Origin: Collimonas sp. OK607
Lineage (GTDB): Bacteria > Pseudomonadota > Gammaproteobacteria > Burkholderiales > Burkholderiaceae_D
Assembly (NCBI RefSeq): GCF_900111995.1
Contig: NZ_FOKF01000010.1
Location: 1 to 64,000, forward strand
Direction: 5' to 3'
Length of the DNA stretch: 64,000 bases
Part shown: piece by piece, positions 50,192 to 60,325 of the stretch
Layout: every line of letters starts with the position of its first letter
Position numbering within the stretch: position 1 is the stretch's first letter
Notes under the pieces: generated by a model
What the model saw: only the letters and a program-made list of their open reading frames with translations
Databases searched by the model: none
What the model was told of the DNA's origin: nothing
Translations under genes and position numbers: made by a program

Positions 50192-50833
50192 TCAGGATGT
50201 CTGGCGTCGTAACGCCAGCAGCAAAGAGCCGAATGAAATGAACGCTGCTCCCACCACGCGATTTACCCACTTTGCAAATACCGGCTTCAACAGCAGGTTT
50301 CTGGCGCGGGAGGCGATCAGAGCGTAGCTCAGGTGTGTCGTATAGGACAAACTCATGAAGATCGCCATGAGGATAAGGAACTGGGAAAGCAAAGGCGCCT
50401 GGGCATTGATGAACTGTGGGAAAAGCGCGGTAAAAAACAGCACGGCCTTGGGATTGGTTGCCGCCGTCAGGAAGGCTTCGCCATACAGTTTGCGAGGAGG
50501 CGGAGCAATTCCGGCCTGGCCTGTTTCCGACTCATAAGCGAGTCCGGTCGAGCCGGCGAACAAATGCCGGATGCCGATATAAAACAGATAGAGCGCGCCG
50601 CAAATCTTGACCGCAAAAAACAGCATGGCCGACGACTTGAGCAATACGCCCAGTCCAAGGATCGCTGCAGTGGACAGGCAGAATACGCCGGAAATATTGC
50701 CCAGCCCGGACCACATCACCGAACGCGGACCATAAGTAGCACCGTTGCGCAGGGACAGCAGGATGGATGGCCCCGGGCTAAGGATCGACAATGCCGCGAA
50801 TGCGGTAAAGGTGAGAACAGTCTGGGTATTCAT
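50192..50833 (-). CDS. LysE/RhtB-family exporter
   Basis: 213 residues with six hydrophobic helices. LSILSPGPSILLSLRNGATY is the family N-terminal signature (SPGP), KICGALYLFYIGIRHL and the FLTAATNPKAVLFFTALFPQ (NPKA) segment are further landmarks. It exports amino acids or homoserine-lactone-like compounds across the inner membrane. ATG 50833 starts the first helix; an in-frame ATG at 50860 adds nine residues. Stands alone. Confidence 0.9.
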   Translation of the reverse strand: MNTQTVLTFTAFAALSILSPGPSILLSLRNGATYGPRSVMWSGLGNISGVFCLSTAAILGLGVLLKSSAMLFFAVKICGALYLFYIGIRHLFAGSTGLAYESETGQAGIAPPPRKLYGEAFLTAATNPKAVLFFTALFPQFINAQAPLLSQFLILMAIFMSLSYTTHLSYALIASRARNLLLKPVFAKWVNRVVGAAFISFGSLLLALRRQTS

Positions 50834-51056
50834 CGCGTGGGCTTTCGAGTCTGGACTCATGAAAGGCTATCACGATCTCATCCGGTTCGACAGAGCTCCG
50901 CCGCACAAACTGTCCCGGTGGAAATGGCGTCAACTGTACAAGCGACACCGCTGGCGCCATGCAAAATCATTAACACAAAGTCAATTTATCAAATTATTGA
51001 CTGGCGTCAGACACCTCATCAAACATCAAAACAATCTGTAGCCCCTGGACGCGGCA

Positions 51057-52466
51057 TCAGGAGCTACTCCAGCCACCGCCCATCGCCTTGTATAAATTGA
51101 TCCGGTTATTCTGCTCGACCAGACGCAGAGAGATCAGGTTTTGCTGCGCGCCGTACCAACTGCGTTCCGCCACCAGCGAATTGAGATAGCTGTCGATGCC
51201 GCTGCGGTAACGCGCCTCCGACAGACGATAGCTTTTGGCTGAGGCGTCGACCAGTCGCTGTTGTGCACCCAGGCGTTGATCGAGGGTGGCACGCTGGGCC
51301 AGGGCATCGGCCACTTCCCTGAACGCGACCTGGATTGTCTTTTCATAATTGGCGATATCGATGTCCTTGGTTATTTTCGCGGCATCGAGGCTTGCACGAT
51401 TGCTGCCGGCGTTGAAAATCGGAACATTGATCGACGGCGGGAAACTCCATGCGCCGCTCCCTGCCGTGAACAAGCCAGACAGACTGCTGCTGGCGGTCCC
51501 GCCCTGTGCCGTGAGCGTAATACTTGGGAAAAATGCCGCTCGCGCCGCGCCGACATCGGCATTGGCGGCGATAAGCGTCTGTTCCGCGGCCAGCACATCG
51601 GGCCGCTTCAGCAACAACGCGGAGGAAAGCTCTGCCGGTGCCGCCAGCAGTAGCGTGGATGCATCGGGGATGCGATCGGGCAGCAAATGCGCCGGCACCG
51701 CAATGCCGGCCAGCAGATTTAGCGCGTTGATATCCTGCTGCACCTGGCTGGTGAAAGTACCAAGATCTACCTGCGCCAATTCGACGCTTGCCTGCGCCGT
51801 CGACAAATCGAGACCCGAGGTAGAACCAATAGCGTGACTGCGCTGGCTCAGCTCATAAGAAATCTGCTGGCTCTTCAATGTACTGGCAGCCAGCTGTAGG
51901 CGTTCATTATCGGCAGCCAGCGTCAGCCAGGCGCCGGCGACTTCTGCCACCAGGCTGATCTGCACGCTACGCTGCGTCTCGACGTTGAACTGATAAGACG
52001 CCAACGCCGCTGCGCTAAGATTTTTCAAGCGCCCGAAAAAATCCAATTCATATGAACTGAAGCCCAGTTGCACGCTCTGGTTACGCGCAATCACCGCCGC
52101 GTTGCCACCGGTCTGATCGGCAGGCGTGCGCGTCACGCTGCCGCCGGCAACTACGCCAAGCGCCGGATATCTGGAGGCATCCTGAATCCTGTACTGCGCG
52201 CGGGCCTTTTCTATGTTCAGGACAGCTACCCGCAAATCCCGATTATTCGCCAGCGTCAACGCTATCACTTCGCGTAGGCGGGCATCCATGAAGAAGCTGC
52301 GCCAGTCAATCGCATCGGCGGTTTCCGCCATTGTGCCCTCTGTACCGTTCGTACCTTGCCAGGTAGCCGGCACCGGCGCGATCGGCTGCGCATAATCGGG
52401 CGCCAGGTTGACGCAGCCGCCAAGCAATATCGCCAGACCGGGTATCAATAAGCAATTGCGCATCAC
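51057..52466 (-). CDS. RND efflux outer-membrane channel lipoprotein
   Basis: 469 residues, OprM/NodT family. Lipobox LLGGC near residue 18, then NLAPDYAQPIAPVPATW. The two homologous halves of the TolC-like fold are seen in VAVLNIEKARAQYRIQDASR ... ASYQFNVETQRSVQISLVAE and KRPDVLAAEQTLIAANADVG ... ASAKSYRLSEARYRSGIDSY. It forms the exit duct of the pump; last gene of the minus-strand operon, overlapping the pump gene by four bases. Confidence 0.93.
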   Translation of the reverse strand: MMRNCLLIPGLAILLGGCVNLAPDYAQPIAPVPATWQGTNGTEGTMAETADAIDWRSFFMDARLREVIALTLANNRDLRVAVLNIEKARAQYRIQDASRYPALGVVAGGSVTRTPADQTGGNAAVIARNQSVQLGFSSYELDFFGRLKNLSAAALASYQFNVETQRSVQISLVAEVAGAWLTLAADNERLQLAASTLKSQQISYELSQRSHAIGSTSGLDLSTAQASVELAQVDLGTFTSQVQQDINALNLLAGIAVPAHLLPDRIPDASTLLLAAPAELSSALLLKRPDVLAAEQTLIAANADVGAARAAFFPSITLTAQGGTASSSLSGLFTAGSGAWSFPPSINVPIFNAGSNRASLDAAKITKDIDIANYEKTIQVAFREVADALAQRATLDQRLGAQQRLVDASAKSYRLSEARYRSGIDSYLNSLVAERSWYGAQQNLISLRLVEQNNRINLYKAMGGGWSSS

Positions 52467-55400
52467 TCACCTGCCTTTTGCGGTTCTGCCACCGGCGGCG
52501 TGGCGGCTTTACGCCTTTGCATCAGCCGACAGATCAAATAATAAAACAGGGGCGTAAAGAAAATCCCCAGCAACGTTGCAGATATGGTGCCACCCAGCAC
52601 ACCGGTGCCGATAGCGCGCCGGCTGGCCGATCCGGCGCCGCTGGCAAGCGCCAGCGGCAGCACGCCGAACATGAACGCCAGCGACGTCATCAAGATAGGC
52701 CGCAAACGCAGAAGTACCGCTTCCAGCGTTGCATCCAGCAAGGATTTTCCCGATTCGTGCAACTGCTTGGCAAATTCGACGATCAGGATCGCGTTCTTGC
52801 ATGACAGCCCCACCGTGGTCAGCAAACCGACCTGGAAATACACATCGTTGGACAGGCCGCTGGCAGAGGTCAGCAACACGGTGCCGATGATCCCCAACGG
52901 TACGATCAGGATCACCGCAAAAGGCACCGACCAGCTTTCGTACAAGGCCGCCAGGCACAGGAACACAAACAGGATGGACGCTGCATACAGCAAGGGCGCT
53001 TGTGAACCGGACAAGCGCTCCTGGTACGACTGTCCCGTCCATTCATAGCCGATTCCGACCTGCATCTCCGACATGATGCGCTCCACTTCTTGCATTGCCA
53101 CGCCGGAGCTGACACCTGGAGCCGGTTCGCCGACGATACCAAACGACGACACGCCGTTGTAACGTTCCAGCAAGGAAGGTCCGTAGGTCCAGGCGGAACT
53201 GGTAAAGGCGGAAAACGGCACCATCTGGCCCGCGGAATTGCGCACATGCCATTGATTCAGATCCTCCGCCTGCATCCTGAACGGCGCATCGCCCTGTACA
53301 TAGACGCGTTTGACGCGGCCATTATTCAGAAAATCGTTGACGTAAGAGCCGCCCATCGCAGTCGACATGGTGGCGTTGATATCTGCCGTACTCAGGCTTA
53401 GCGCGCCGGCCTTGCTGTCGTCGATATCAATCCGGAACTGGGGCGTATCGTCGAGGCCGGTGGTGCGCACGTTTGCCAGCTTTTCGCTTTTGCTCGCCAG
53501 CGCAATGAATGTGTCGCGAGCTTTCACCAGCGCCTCATGTCCAACCCCGCCGACATCCTTCATCTGGAGATCGAAGCCGGAACTTTGCCCCAGGCCACGT
53601 ACCGCGGGCGGTAACGTCACGAAAATCCTGGCGTCGCGTATTTTTGCCAGATCCTGGTTTGCCCTCCGTGCAATCTGCGCCGCTCCCTGGGATTTATCCT
53701 TGCGCTTGTCCCAATCCTGCAGCTTGATGAACGCGCGCCCGACATTCTGGCTATTGCCGCCAGAACCAGAGCCTGTGACAGACAGCAAAGCATCGATGAC
53801 TTCCGGCTGCTTCAGGAAATATTGCTGCACCGTGCGCATTACCTGCGTGGTCTGCTCCTCGGTTGCACCCACCGGCAGCTGGATCTGGGCGTTCAGAATG
53901 CCTTGATCTTCGTCCGGCAAGAACGAAGTAGGTAACCGCATCAGACATACCGCCATCGCAGCGACAATCAAAACATAGGTCAACAGGCTACGGCGGCCGC
54001 GCCCCAACACCCCGGCCACACCGGACTGGTAACGCCGGGCATTGCGTTCAAACGTGCGGTTGAACCAACCGAAGAAACCTTTCTGCGCCGCCTGGCCATG
54101 CGCATGCGGTATGAGCATGGTTGCGCACAAGGCCGGCGTCAGCGTCAATGCGACCAGCACTGACAAGACCATGGCCGATACGATCGTAATAGAAAACTGG
54201 CGGTAAATCACGCCGGTGGAGCCACCGAAGAAGGCCATCGGCACAAATACGCCGGACAGCACCAGCGCGATGCCGACCAGCGCACCGCTTACCTCGGACA
54301 TGGCTTTGCGCGTCGCTTCCTTCGCGCTCAGCAACTGTTCTGCCATCAGGCGCTCGACATTTTCCACCACCACGATCGCATCGTCGACCAGCAGGCCGAT
54401 GGCCAGCACCATGCCGAACATGGTCAAGGTATTGATCGAATAGCCGAATAGGGAGAGCACTCCGAATGTACCCAACAGAACTACCGGCACCGTGATCGCC
54501 GGAATGAACGTGGCACGCACGTTCTGCAAGAACAAATACATGATGAGGACCACCAGCACGATGGCCTCTAGCAAGGTCTTGACCACTTCCTCGATGGATA
54601 CGCGGACAAATGGCGTAGTGTCGTAACTGACGACACTGGTGAGTTTCATCGCGGGCGGAAAATACGGCTCCAGCTCCTTCATCTTCGCCAGTACGGCCTT
54701 CGACGTCGCCAGGGCATTGGCGCCCGACGCCAGCTGTATCGCCAGCGCCGCCGAATGCCTGCCGTTTTGCTGTGCCTTGACGTCGTAGCTTTCAGCGCCG
54801 ATTTCTACCCGCGCCACGTCCTGCAGCCGCACCACCGCACCGTCGCTCGACGATTTCACGATGATCTGGCGAAACTGCTCCGGCGTGCTCAGCTTGCTCC
54901 GGGCAGTAATGGTGGCATTCAATTGCTGCCCCGGGATTGGCGGCAGGCCGCCCAGCTGTCCGGCCGAAATTTCCGCATTCTGCGCTTCCAGCGCGCGGTT
55001 GATATCGGATGGCATCAAGGCGTATTTTTGCAATTTTCCCGGATCCAGCCAGATGCGCATCGCGTAATTGGTACCGTACGTCGTGACATCGCCGACGCCA
55101 TCAACGCGGCTAATCTGGTCAACCAGGGTACTGCCGATGAAATCGCCGATATCGAACCCGGTAACCTTCGGATCGCCCGAGACCAGTGAAACAATCATCA
55201 AGGTATCGCTGGCTGCCTTGGTCACCGTCACGCCGGTGCTTTGCACTGCCTGCGGCAATCTGGAAGTAGCTAGCTGCAATTTATTCTGCACCTGCATCTG
55301 CGCCACATCCGGATTGGTTCCAGCCTTGAAATTCAACGTAATGTTGGTTCTGCCGGCAGAACTGCTGGAGGCCGACATGTATTCCAGGTTGTCCAGGCCT

Positions 55401-55609
55401 TTCAGTTGCTGCTCGATCACTTGCGTGACCGAATCTTCCAGCGTCTTGGCAGACGCGCCAGCATAGTTTGCCCGGATATTGATCTTCGGCGGCGCGATGT
55501 CTGGATACTGCTCCAGTGACAGCGTAACGATGGAAATCGCGCCTGCCAACATGATGGCGATTGCCAGGACCCAAGCAAAAATAGGCCGGTTTATAAAGAA
55601 GTGCGCCAT
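52463..55609 (-). CDS. RND multidrug efflux pump, HAE1 family
   Basis: 1048 residues, full AcrB/MexB size with twelve membrane helices and two large periplasmic loops. FINRPIFAWVLAIAIMLAG at the N-terminus, the proton-relay pair in GLLVDDAIVVVENVERLMAE (Asp-Asp in helix 4), NVGRAFIKLQDWDKRKD and the late YFQVGLLTTVGLSCKNAILI are diagnostic. It expels drugs and other amphiphiles using the proton gradient. Middle gene of adaptor-pump-channel; a two-component pair lies divergently and is the likely regulator. Confidence 0.95.
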   Translation of the reverse strand: MAHFFINRPIFAWVLAIAIMLAGAISIVTLSLEQYPDIAPPKINIRANYAGASAKTLEDSVTQVIEQQLKGLDNLEYMSASSSSAGRTNITLNFKAGTNPDVAQMQVQNKLQLATSRLPQAVQSTGVTVTKAASDTLMIVSLVSGDPKVTGFDIGDFIGSTLVDQISRVDGVGDVTTYGTNYAMRIWLDPGKLQKYALMPSDINRALEAQNAEISAGQLGGLPPIPGQQLNATITARSKLSTPEQFRQIIVKSSSDGAVVRLQDVARVEIGAESYDVKAQQNGRHSAALAIQLASGANALATSKAVLAKMKELEPYFPPAMKLTSVVSYDTTPFVRVSIEEVVKTLLEAIVLVVLIMYLFLQNVRATFIPAITVPVVLLGTFGVLSLFGYSINTLTMFGMVLAIGLLVDDAIVVVENVERLMAEQLLSAKEATRKAMSEVSGALVGIALVLSGVFVPMAFFGGSTGVIYRQFSITIVSAMVLSVLVALTLTPALCATMLIPHAHGQAAQKGFFGWFNRTFERNARRYQSGVAGVLGRGRRSLLTYVLIVAAMAVCLMRLPTSFLPDEDQGILNAQIQLPVGATEEQTTQVMRTVQQYFLKQPEVIDALLSVTGSGSGGNSQNVGRAFIKLQDWDKRKDKSQGAAQIARRANQDLAKIRDARIFVTLPPAVRGLGQSSGFDLQMKDVGGVGHEALVKARDTFIALASKSEKLANVRTTGLDDTPQFRIDIDDSKAGALSLSTADINATMSTAMGGSYVNDFLNNGRVKRVYVQGDAPFRMQAEDLNQWHVRNSAGQMVPFSAFTSSAWTYGPSLLERYNGVSSFGIVGEPAPGVSSGVAMQEVERIMSEMQVGIGYEWTGQSYQERLSGSQAPLLYAASILFVFLCLAALYESWSVPFAVILIVPLGIIGTVLLTSASGLSNDVYFQVGLLTTVGLSCKNAILIVEFAKQLHESGKSLLDATLEAVLLRLRPILMTSLAFMFGVLPLALASGAGSASRRAIGTGVLGGTISATLLGIFFTPLFYYLICRLMQRRKAATPPVAEPQKAGE

Positions 55610-55621
55610 GATAGTTACCCT

Positions 55622-56806
55622 TTAGCGCTCGGTGATCTGCAACGATTTCGACGGTTTCGACGATCCGGCGCTCATGTCGACAGCACTTACGCTGTCGCCC
55701 GCCCTGATTTTTTGCAAGCCGTCGACGATTACCTTGTCGCCCGCCTGCAAACCGGTACTTACCCACCAGCGGTTGCCGATGGCGCGGCCGACTGTCAATG
55801 CACGCCGTTCGACTTTGCCGGCGTCATTCAGAATCAACACCGTCGCTGCACCCGTAGCATCGCGAGTCACAGCCTTTTGCGGCACCAGGATGGCCGTCTC
55901 ATCGACTGCCTCCTCTAATTGCGCCCGCACATACATGCCCGGGAGCAGGATGCCATCAGGATTAGGGAATTCGGCCCGCAGCGTAATCATGCCGGTGCCG
56001 GTATTGACGCTCAGGCCGCTGAATTTCAGCTTTCCCTGATTCGGATAAACACTGCCGTCTTCCAGTACCAGCTTGACCGGCGCTTCGTCGCGGCCGACCG
56101 CTTTGATATTGCCGCTGGCAAGTTCGCGCCGCATGCGCAACACATCGACGCTGGATTGTGTCACGTCGACATAGATCGGATCTATCTTTTGTATGGTCGT
56201 CAGCGCTACGCTTTGCTGTGCTACCACTAATGCGCCTGGCGTGACCGTCGAGGTTTCGATACGGCCGGAGATCGGTGCCGCAATGCGGGTAAAGCCGAGG
56301 TTGATCGCAGCTGTCTTCAGTGCAGCCCGTGCGACTTCCAGCGCCGCCTGGTTTTCACTCAGCACGCTTTGCGCATCGTCATTATCCTGCTTGCTGACCG
56401 CATCTATCTTGTTCAGCTCGATATAACGTTCCGCCTTCAACTTCGAGGCGCGCAACGTCGCTTCCGTTTTCGACACCGACGCCTTGGCGCTATCGTAGGC
56501 AGCCTGATAGGTGGCAGGGTCGATCTGGTACAAGGCTTGCCCTTGCTTGACATTCGCGCCTTCTGTAAACAACCGGCGCTGGATGATGCCGCTGATCTGC
56601 GGTCGGATATCCGCCGTCAGATAAGCGACAGTACGTCCAGGCAATTCCGTCGATACCGACTGCGGTTCCGGCTTCACGGTCACGGTACCGACCTCAGCAG
56701 GCGCTTTTGGTGCGGGTACATCGTCTGATCTTGAGCAAGCGCCCAGAACGAACGTGACCAACAGCGGAATCAGCATCAGTCTTGGCAAGGATTTTCTTTG
56801 TAGCAT
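55622..56806 (-). CDS. RND efflux periplasmic adaptor
   Basis: 394 residues, AcrA/MexA type. Signal with lipobox LGACS near residue 23, then lipoyl/hairpin motifs (PGRTVAYLTADIRPQISGII, LFTEGANVKQGQALYQIDPA), the helical hairpin and the beta-barrel segment (GMITLRAEFPNPDGILLPGM). Bridges the inner-membrane pump and the outer channel. First gene of the operon; 12 bases before the pump gene. Confidence 0.93.
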   Translation of the reverse strand: MLQRKSLPRLMLIPLLVTFVLGACSRSDDVPAPKAPAEVGTVTVKPEPQSVSTELPGRTVAYLTADIRPQISGIIQRRLFTEGANVKQGQALYQIDPATYQAAYDSAKASVSKTEATLRASKLKAERYIELNKIDAVSKQDNDDAQSVLSENQAALEVARAALKTAAINLGFTRIAAPISGRIETSTVTPGALVVAQQSVALTTIQKIDPIYVDVTQSSVDVLRMRRELASGNIKAVGRDEAPVKLVLEDGSVYPNQGKLKFSGLSVNTGTGMITLRAEFPNPDGILLPGMYVRAQLEEAVDETAILVPQKAVTRDATGAATVLILNDAGKVERRALTVGRAIGNRWWVSTGLQAGDKVIVDGLQKIRAGDSVSAVDMSAGSSKPSKSLQITER

Positions 56807-56994
56807 GGCGGGAGTCGCAGCCGCCTCTCAACTTGCGCGAGGGTATGGCTACGATCTTGAAATTTATCGAGCCTGCATGATAAAAACAAAATGTGGAGGA
56901 ATATTGAGGGAGCGCATAATCCTGAAAATCTTCCCAAGATCCGACTTCCTTGCTACCCTACACCGCAGATCGACTCGCCTCCAAGGACCTTCCC

Positions 56995-58404
56995 GTGCGC
57001 CTCACCTTGCCCGGAACCAGCATCAGATTGAAGCTTTTCTATGCCATGCTAACCACGGCAGTAGCGGTGATTCTCGCCATGAGTGTGGTTGCGCGCGTCA
57101 GTTTTACCCATGATTTCCTCGGCTACCTGAATGAGCAGGCGCAAGGACGAATGGAAGAACTTATGCCACGTCTGGAGCAATCCTATCGCGAACACGGCAG
57201 CTGGGAATTCATAAAAGAAAATCCCGGCATCTGGTATTCCCTGTTACGCAGCACCCGCCCCGAGCTCGATCCGGACACGCCGTCATCCAAGTCTTCGCCG
57301 TCAGGCTCCGACCTGACCGGCGCTCACCTGCGCTTTACCCTGCTTGATGCCGACCGTAAATACGTGATCGGCTTCCGCGACATGCAGGCGGATGCCTTAC
57401 CGCGCCCGATAATGCGCGACGGCACCATCATCGGCTGGGTGGCGCTGACGCCTTTCGAAAGCGTGATCACAGCGATCGACCAGCGTTTTCAGCACAAGCA
57501 GTGGCTGGCCCACTTGCTGATCGGCCTGGTGTCGATTCTGTTTACCGGTTTCATCGCCATCAAGATCGCCAACGTCTTGCTGTCGCCGCTGACCCGCCTG
57601 GCCAAGGCTACCCACCGGCTAGCCGGCGGCGACTATACAACCCGGGTCGAGGTGGCGACGCAAGATGAAGTTGGCCGCCTGTCCGCCGATTTCAATCAGC
57701 TGGCATTGACACTGGAACGTAACGAACGGATGCGGCGCAATTTCATGGCTGATGTGTCACATGAACTGCGCACTCCTTTGGGAATATTGAACGGCCAGCT
57801 GGAGGCGATAGAAGACGGTTTGCTGGAACCCAGCATGGATACCGTCAAATCCTTGCAATCGGAGGTTGCCACGCTGAACAAACTGGTCAACGATTTGTAT
57901 GACTTGTCGCTGGCCGATGTCGGCGCGCTGACTTACCGCAAGGCTGATATCGATATCGGCTCGTTGCTACGCACCAGCTTGCAATCCTATGAGGAAACCT
58001 ATCGCGAAAACGGCCTGGCGGTGACCCTCGATCTGCCGCAGCAAGCAATGCTGGTACATGCCGACGCCGGCCGCCTGCAGCAATTGTTCAAGAATATCCT
58101 GGAAAACACCTTGCGCTACACCGACAGCGGCGGGCGCCTGCAAGTCGCTTGCCGCCGCGAACAGCATCACTGGCTCCTGCAGTTCGACGACAGCACCCCG
58201 GGCACCACCCCGGAAGCGCTGCCACGTCTGTTCGAGCGCTTCTTCCGTGCCGACGCGTCACGCAACAGGGCCAACGGCGGCGCTGGTCTCGGACTGGCGA
58301 TTTGCCAGCACATCGTCGAAGCGCATGAAGGCAGCATCAGCGCCGACGCTTCCGCTCTTGGCGGCCTGCGCCTGAGCATATGGCTGCCTGCCAGTCTCGC
58401 CTGA
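56995..58404 (+). CDS. BaeS-like sensor histidine kinase
   Basis: 469 residues. Helix 1 near residue 20 (LFYAMLTTAVAVILAMSVVA), a periplasmic sensor of about 140 residues, helix 2 near 175, HAMP, HisKA with H256 in FMADVSHELRTPLGIL, and HATPase with NILENTLRYTDSGG and GGAGLGLAICQHIV. GTG 56995 is the best start (CCAAGGACC ahead); a TTG at 56950 is also in frame. Faces away from the efflux operon 188 bases off; with its regulator it probably senses envelope stress or drugs, as BaeS does. Confidence 0.9.
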   Translation: MRLTLPGTSIRLKLFYAMLTTAVAVILAMSVVARVSFTHDFLGYLNEQAQGRMEELMPRLEQSYREHGSWEFIKENPGIWYSLLRSTRPELDPDTPSSKSSPSGSDLTGAHLRFTLLDADRKYVIGFRDMQADALPRPIMRDGTIIGWVALTPFESVITAIDQRFQHKQWLAHLLIGLVSILFTGFIAIKIANVLLSPLTRLAKATHRLAGGDYTTRVEVATQDEVGRLSADFNQLALTLERNERMRRNFMADVSHELRTPLGILNGQLEAIEDGLLEPSMDTVKSLQSEVATLNKLVNDLYDLSLADVGALTYRKADIDIGSLLRTSLQSYEETYRENGLAVTLDLPQQAMLVHADAGRLQQLFKNILENTLRYTDSGGRLQVACRREQHHWLLQFDDSTPGTTPEALPRLFERFFRADASRNRANGGAGLGLAICQHIVEAHEGSISADASALGGLRLSIWLPASLA

Positions 58405-58418
58405 GTTGAATATTTACT

Positions 58419-59129
58419 ATGCCGACAGATACATTCCACTTCTCCGCCCCCGTCACCGCCGACATACTGATTGTCGAGGACGAGCCGAAAATGGCCGAAT
58501 TGCTCAAAACATACCTGACCGCCGCGGGATATGCATCGCGCTGGATCAGCGACGGCCGCGAAGCCTTGCCGCAGGTACGTAGCCGGATGCCGGATCTGAT
58601 TTTGCTCGACATCATGCTGCCAGGCTGCGACGGCTGGCAGATTTGCCGCGAACTCCGGGAATTCAGCGACGTCCCTATCCTGATGCTGAGCGCCAGGATA
58701 GGCGAGGAAGACCGTCTGCAAGGTTTGGAGCTGGGCGCGGACGACTACATCTGCAAGACGCCGTTCAGCCCGCGCGAAATCGTGGCACGGGTAAAAGCGA
58801 TGCTGCGCCGCCAGCGTTCCTTCAGTGCATTGCCGTCAGCGTTGAGTATCGATGAAGACTTGCATTGCGCTAGCGTCGACGGCGTGACGCTTAACCTGAC
58901 GCCGCAGGAATACCGGTTGCTGAAAGCGCTGGCTGCGACGCCAGGCCGGGTATTCTCGCGCGATCAGCTGCTGGATAAATTGCATGACGATTACCGCCCT
59001 GTTACCGATCGCGCGGTCGACAGCCATATCAAGAATCTGCGGCGCAAGCTTGAACCGTTCTTTGACGGTCGCAATGTGATCCACGCCATTTACGGTGTCG
59101 GCTACAAGTTTGAAATCGTCGAACTGTAG
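58419..59129 (+). CDS. BaeR-like OmpR-family response regulator
   Basis: 236 residues. Receiver domain with acidic pair E20-D21, phospho-acceptor D64 in ILLDIMLPG and the conserved Lys in [10 protein letters not shown]; winged helix C-terminal domain ([52 protein letters not shown]). It starts 14 bases after the kinase gene. Likely activates the divergent RND operon. It converges on xylH with an 17-base gap. Confidence 0.91.
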   Translation: MPTDTFHFSAPVTADILIVEDEPKMAELLKTYLTAAGYASRWISDGREALPQVRSRMPDLILLDIMLPGCDGWQICRELREFSDVPILMLSARIGEEDRLQGLELGADDYICKTPFSPREIVARVKAMLRRQRSFSALPSALSIDEDLHCASVDGVTLNLTPQEYRLLKALAATPGRVFSRDQLLDKLHDDYRPVTDRAVDSHIKNLRRKLEPFFDGRNVIHAIYGVGYKFEIVEL

Positions 59130-59146
59130 TTTTCATCTTACCGACC

Positions 59147-60325
59147 TTACCGGCTGGAACGCGTGCTGACGTCAACCCACACAGCCAGCATCAGGATGCT
59201 GCCCTTGACGATCATTTGCCAGTAAGTGTCGACATCCAGCATCGACATGCCGTTGTCCAGGCTGGCCATCACCAATGCCCCGATCAGTGCGCCATAGACC
59301 GTGCCAGAACCGCCGCGCATGGAAGTACCGCCGATGAAACACGCTGCAATTGCATCCAGTTCGCCCATGTTGCCGGCAGATGGCGAACCTGCAGCCAGGC
59401 GCGCAGTATTGACCAGGCCTGCCAGTGCGCACATCACGCCCATGATGCCGAAGATCCACAGTTTCACTGCTTGCACGTTGACGCCGGATAAACGGGTGGC
59501 CTCCATATTGCTGCCAACCGAATAGATCCTGCGGCCGAACACAGTCTGCGTGGTGATGTAGCTGAACAGACCCAGCAAAGCCAGCAGCAACAACACCGGC
59601 ACCGGAATACCATCGTAAGTATTAAGGGTTGACACGAATGCCAGCAAGATCAAGCCGATCAGTAGCACGCGCAACGCATCGCGCCACAACGGCGGCACCG
59701 GTAACGCATGCAACACGCGGTTGCGGCGCTGACGCCAGGTCAGCACCAGCGCCAGCCCGAACAAACCGAACCCTAGCACGATACCGAGTTGCGGCGCCAG
59801 ATAACCTTGGCCCAGATATACCAGGTCGCTGGAGACCGGGGCAATCGTCAGGCCGCCGGTGACTCCCAGCAGAATCCCGCGAAACGCCAGCATGCCGCCG
59901 AGGCCGACGATGAATGACGGAATCCGCATGTAGGCCGTCAGGTAGCCGTTGAACAGGCCCAGCGCCAAACCCAGCAGTAACACCAGAAAAAGGTTCAGCG
60001 GCAGCGGCAAGTGATGGGTGACGTTAAGCACCGCGGCGACACCGCCCAGCAAGCCGAGCATGGAGCCGACCGAGAGATCGATTTCGCCGCCGATAATCAC
60101 CAGCACCATACCGCAGGCCAGGATGCCGGTAATCGACATTTGGCGCAGCAGATTGGAGAGATTGCGCGGCGTGACGAATCCGCCTTCGGTTTTCCAGCTG
60201 AAGAATGCCCAGATGATGGCAATCGCAATCAGCAGGGCCATGATCTTGTATTGCCGGAACAGCTGCTTGATATTGATTGAACTCGTATTGATAGAACGCA
60301 CAGTCGAATTCATATTCGAACTCAT
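59147..60325 (-). CDS. xylH: Xylose ABC transporter permease
   Basis: 392 residues, ten hydrophobic helices of the XylH/RbsC sugar permease family. [60 protein letters not shown] and [20 protein letters not shown] are landmarks. Longer than RbsC, as usual for XylH. Last gene of xylA-xylF-xylG-xylH; overlaps xylG by four bases. Confidence 0.92.
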   Translation of the reverse strand: MSSNMNSTVRSINTSSINIKQLFRQYKIMALLIAIAIIWAFFSWKTEGGFVTPRNLSNLLRQMSITGILACGMVLVIIGGEIDLSVGSMLGLLGGVAAVLNVTHHLPLPLNLFLVLLLGLALGLFNGYLTAYMRIPSFIVGLGGMLAFRGILLGVTGGLTIAPVSSDLVYLGQGYLAPQLGIVLGFGLFGLALVLTWRQRRNRVLHALPVPPLWRDALRVLLIGLILLAFVSTLNTYDGIPVPVLLLLALLGLFSYITTQTVFGRRIYSVGSNMEATRLSGVNVQAVKLWIFGIMGVMCALAGLVNTARLAAGSPSAGNMGELDAIAACFIGGTSMRGGSGTVYGALIGALVMASLDNGMSMLDVDTYWQMIVKGSILMLAVWVDVSTRSSR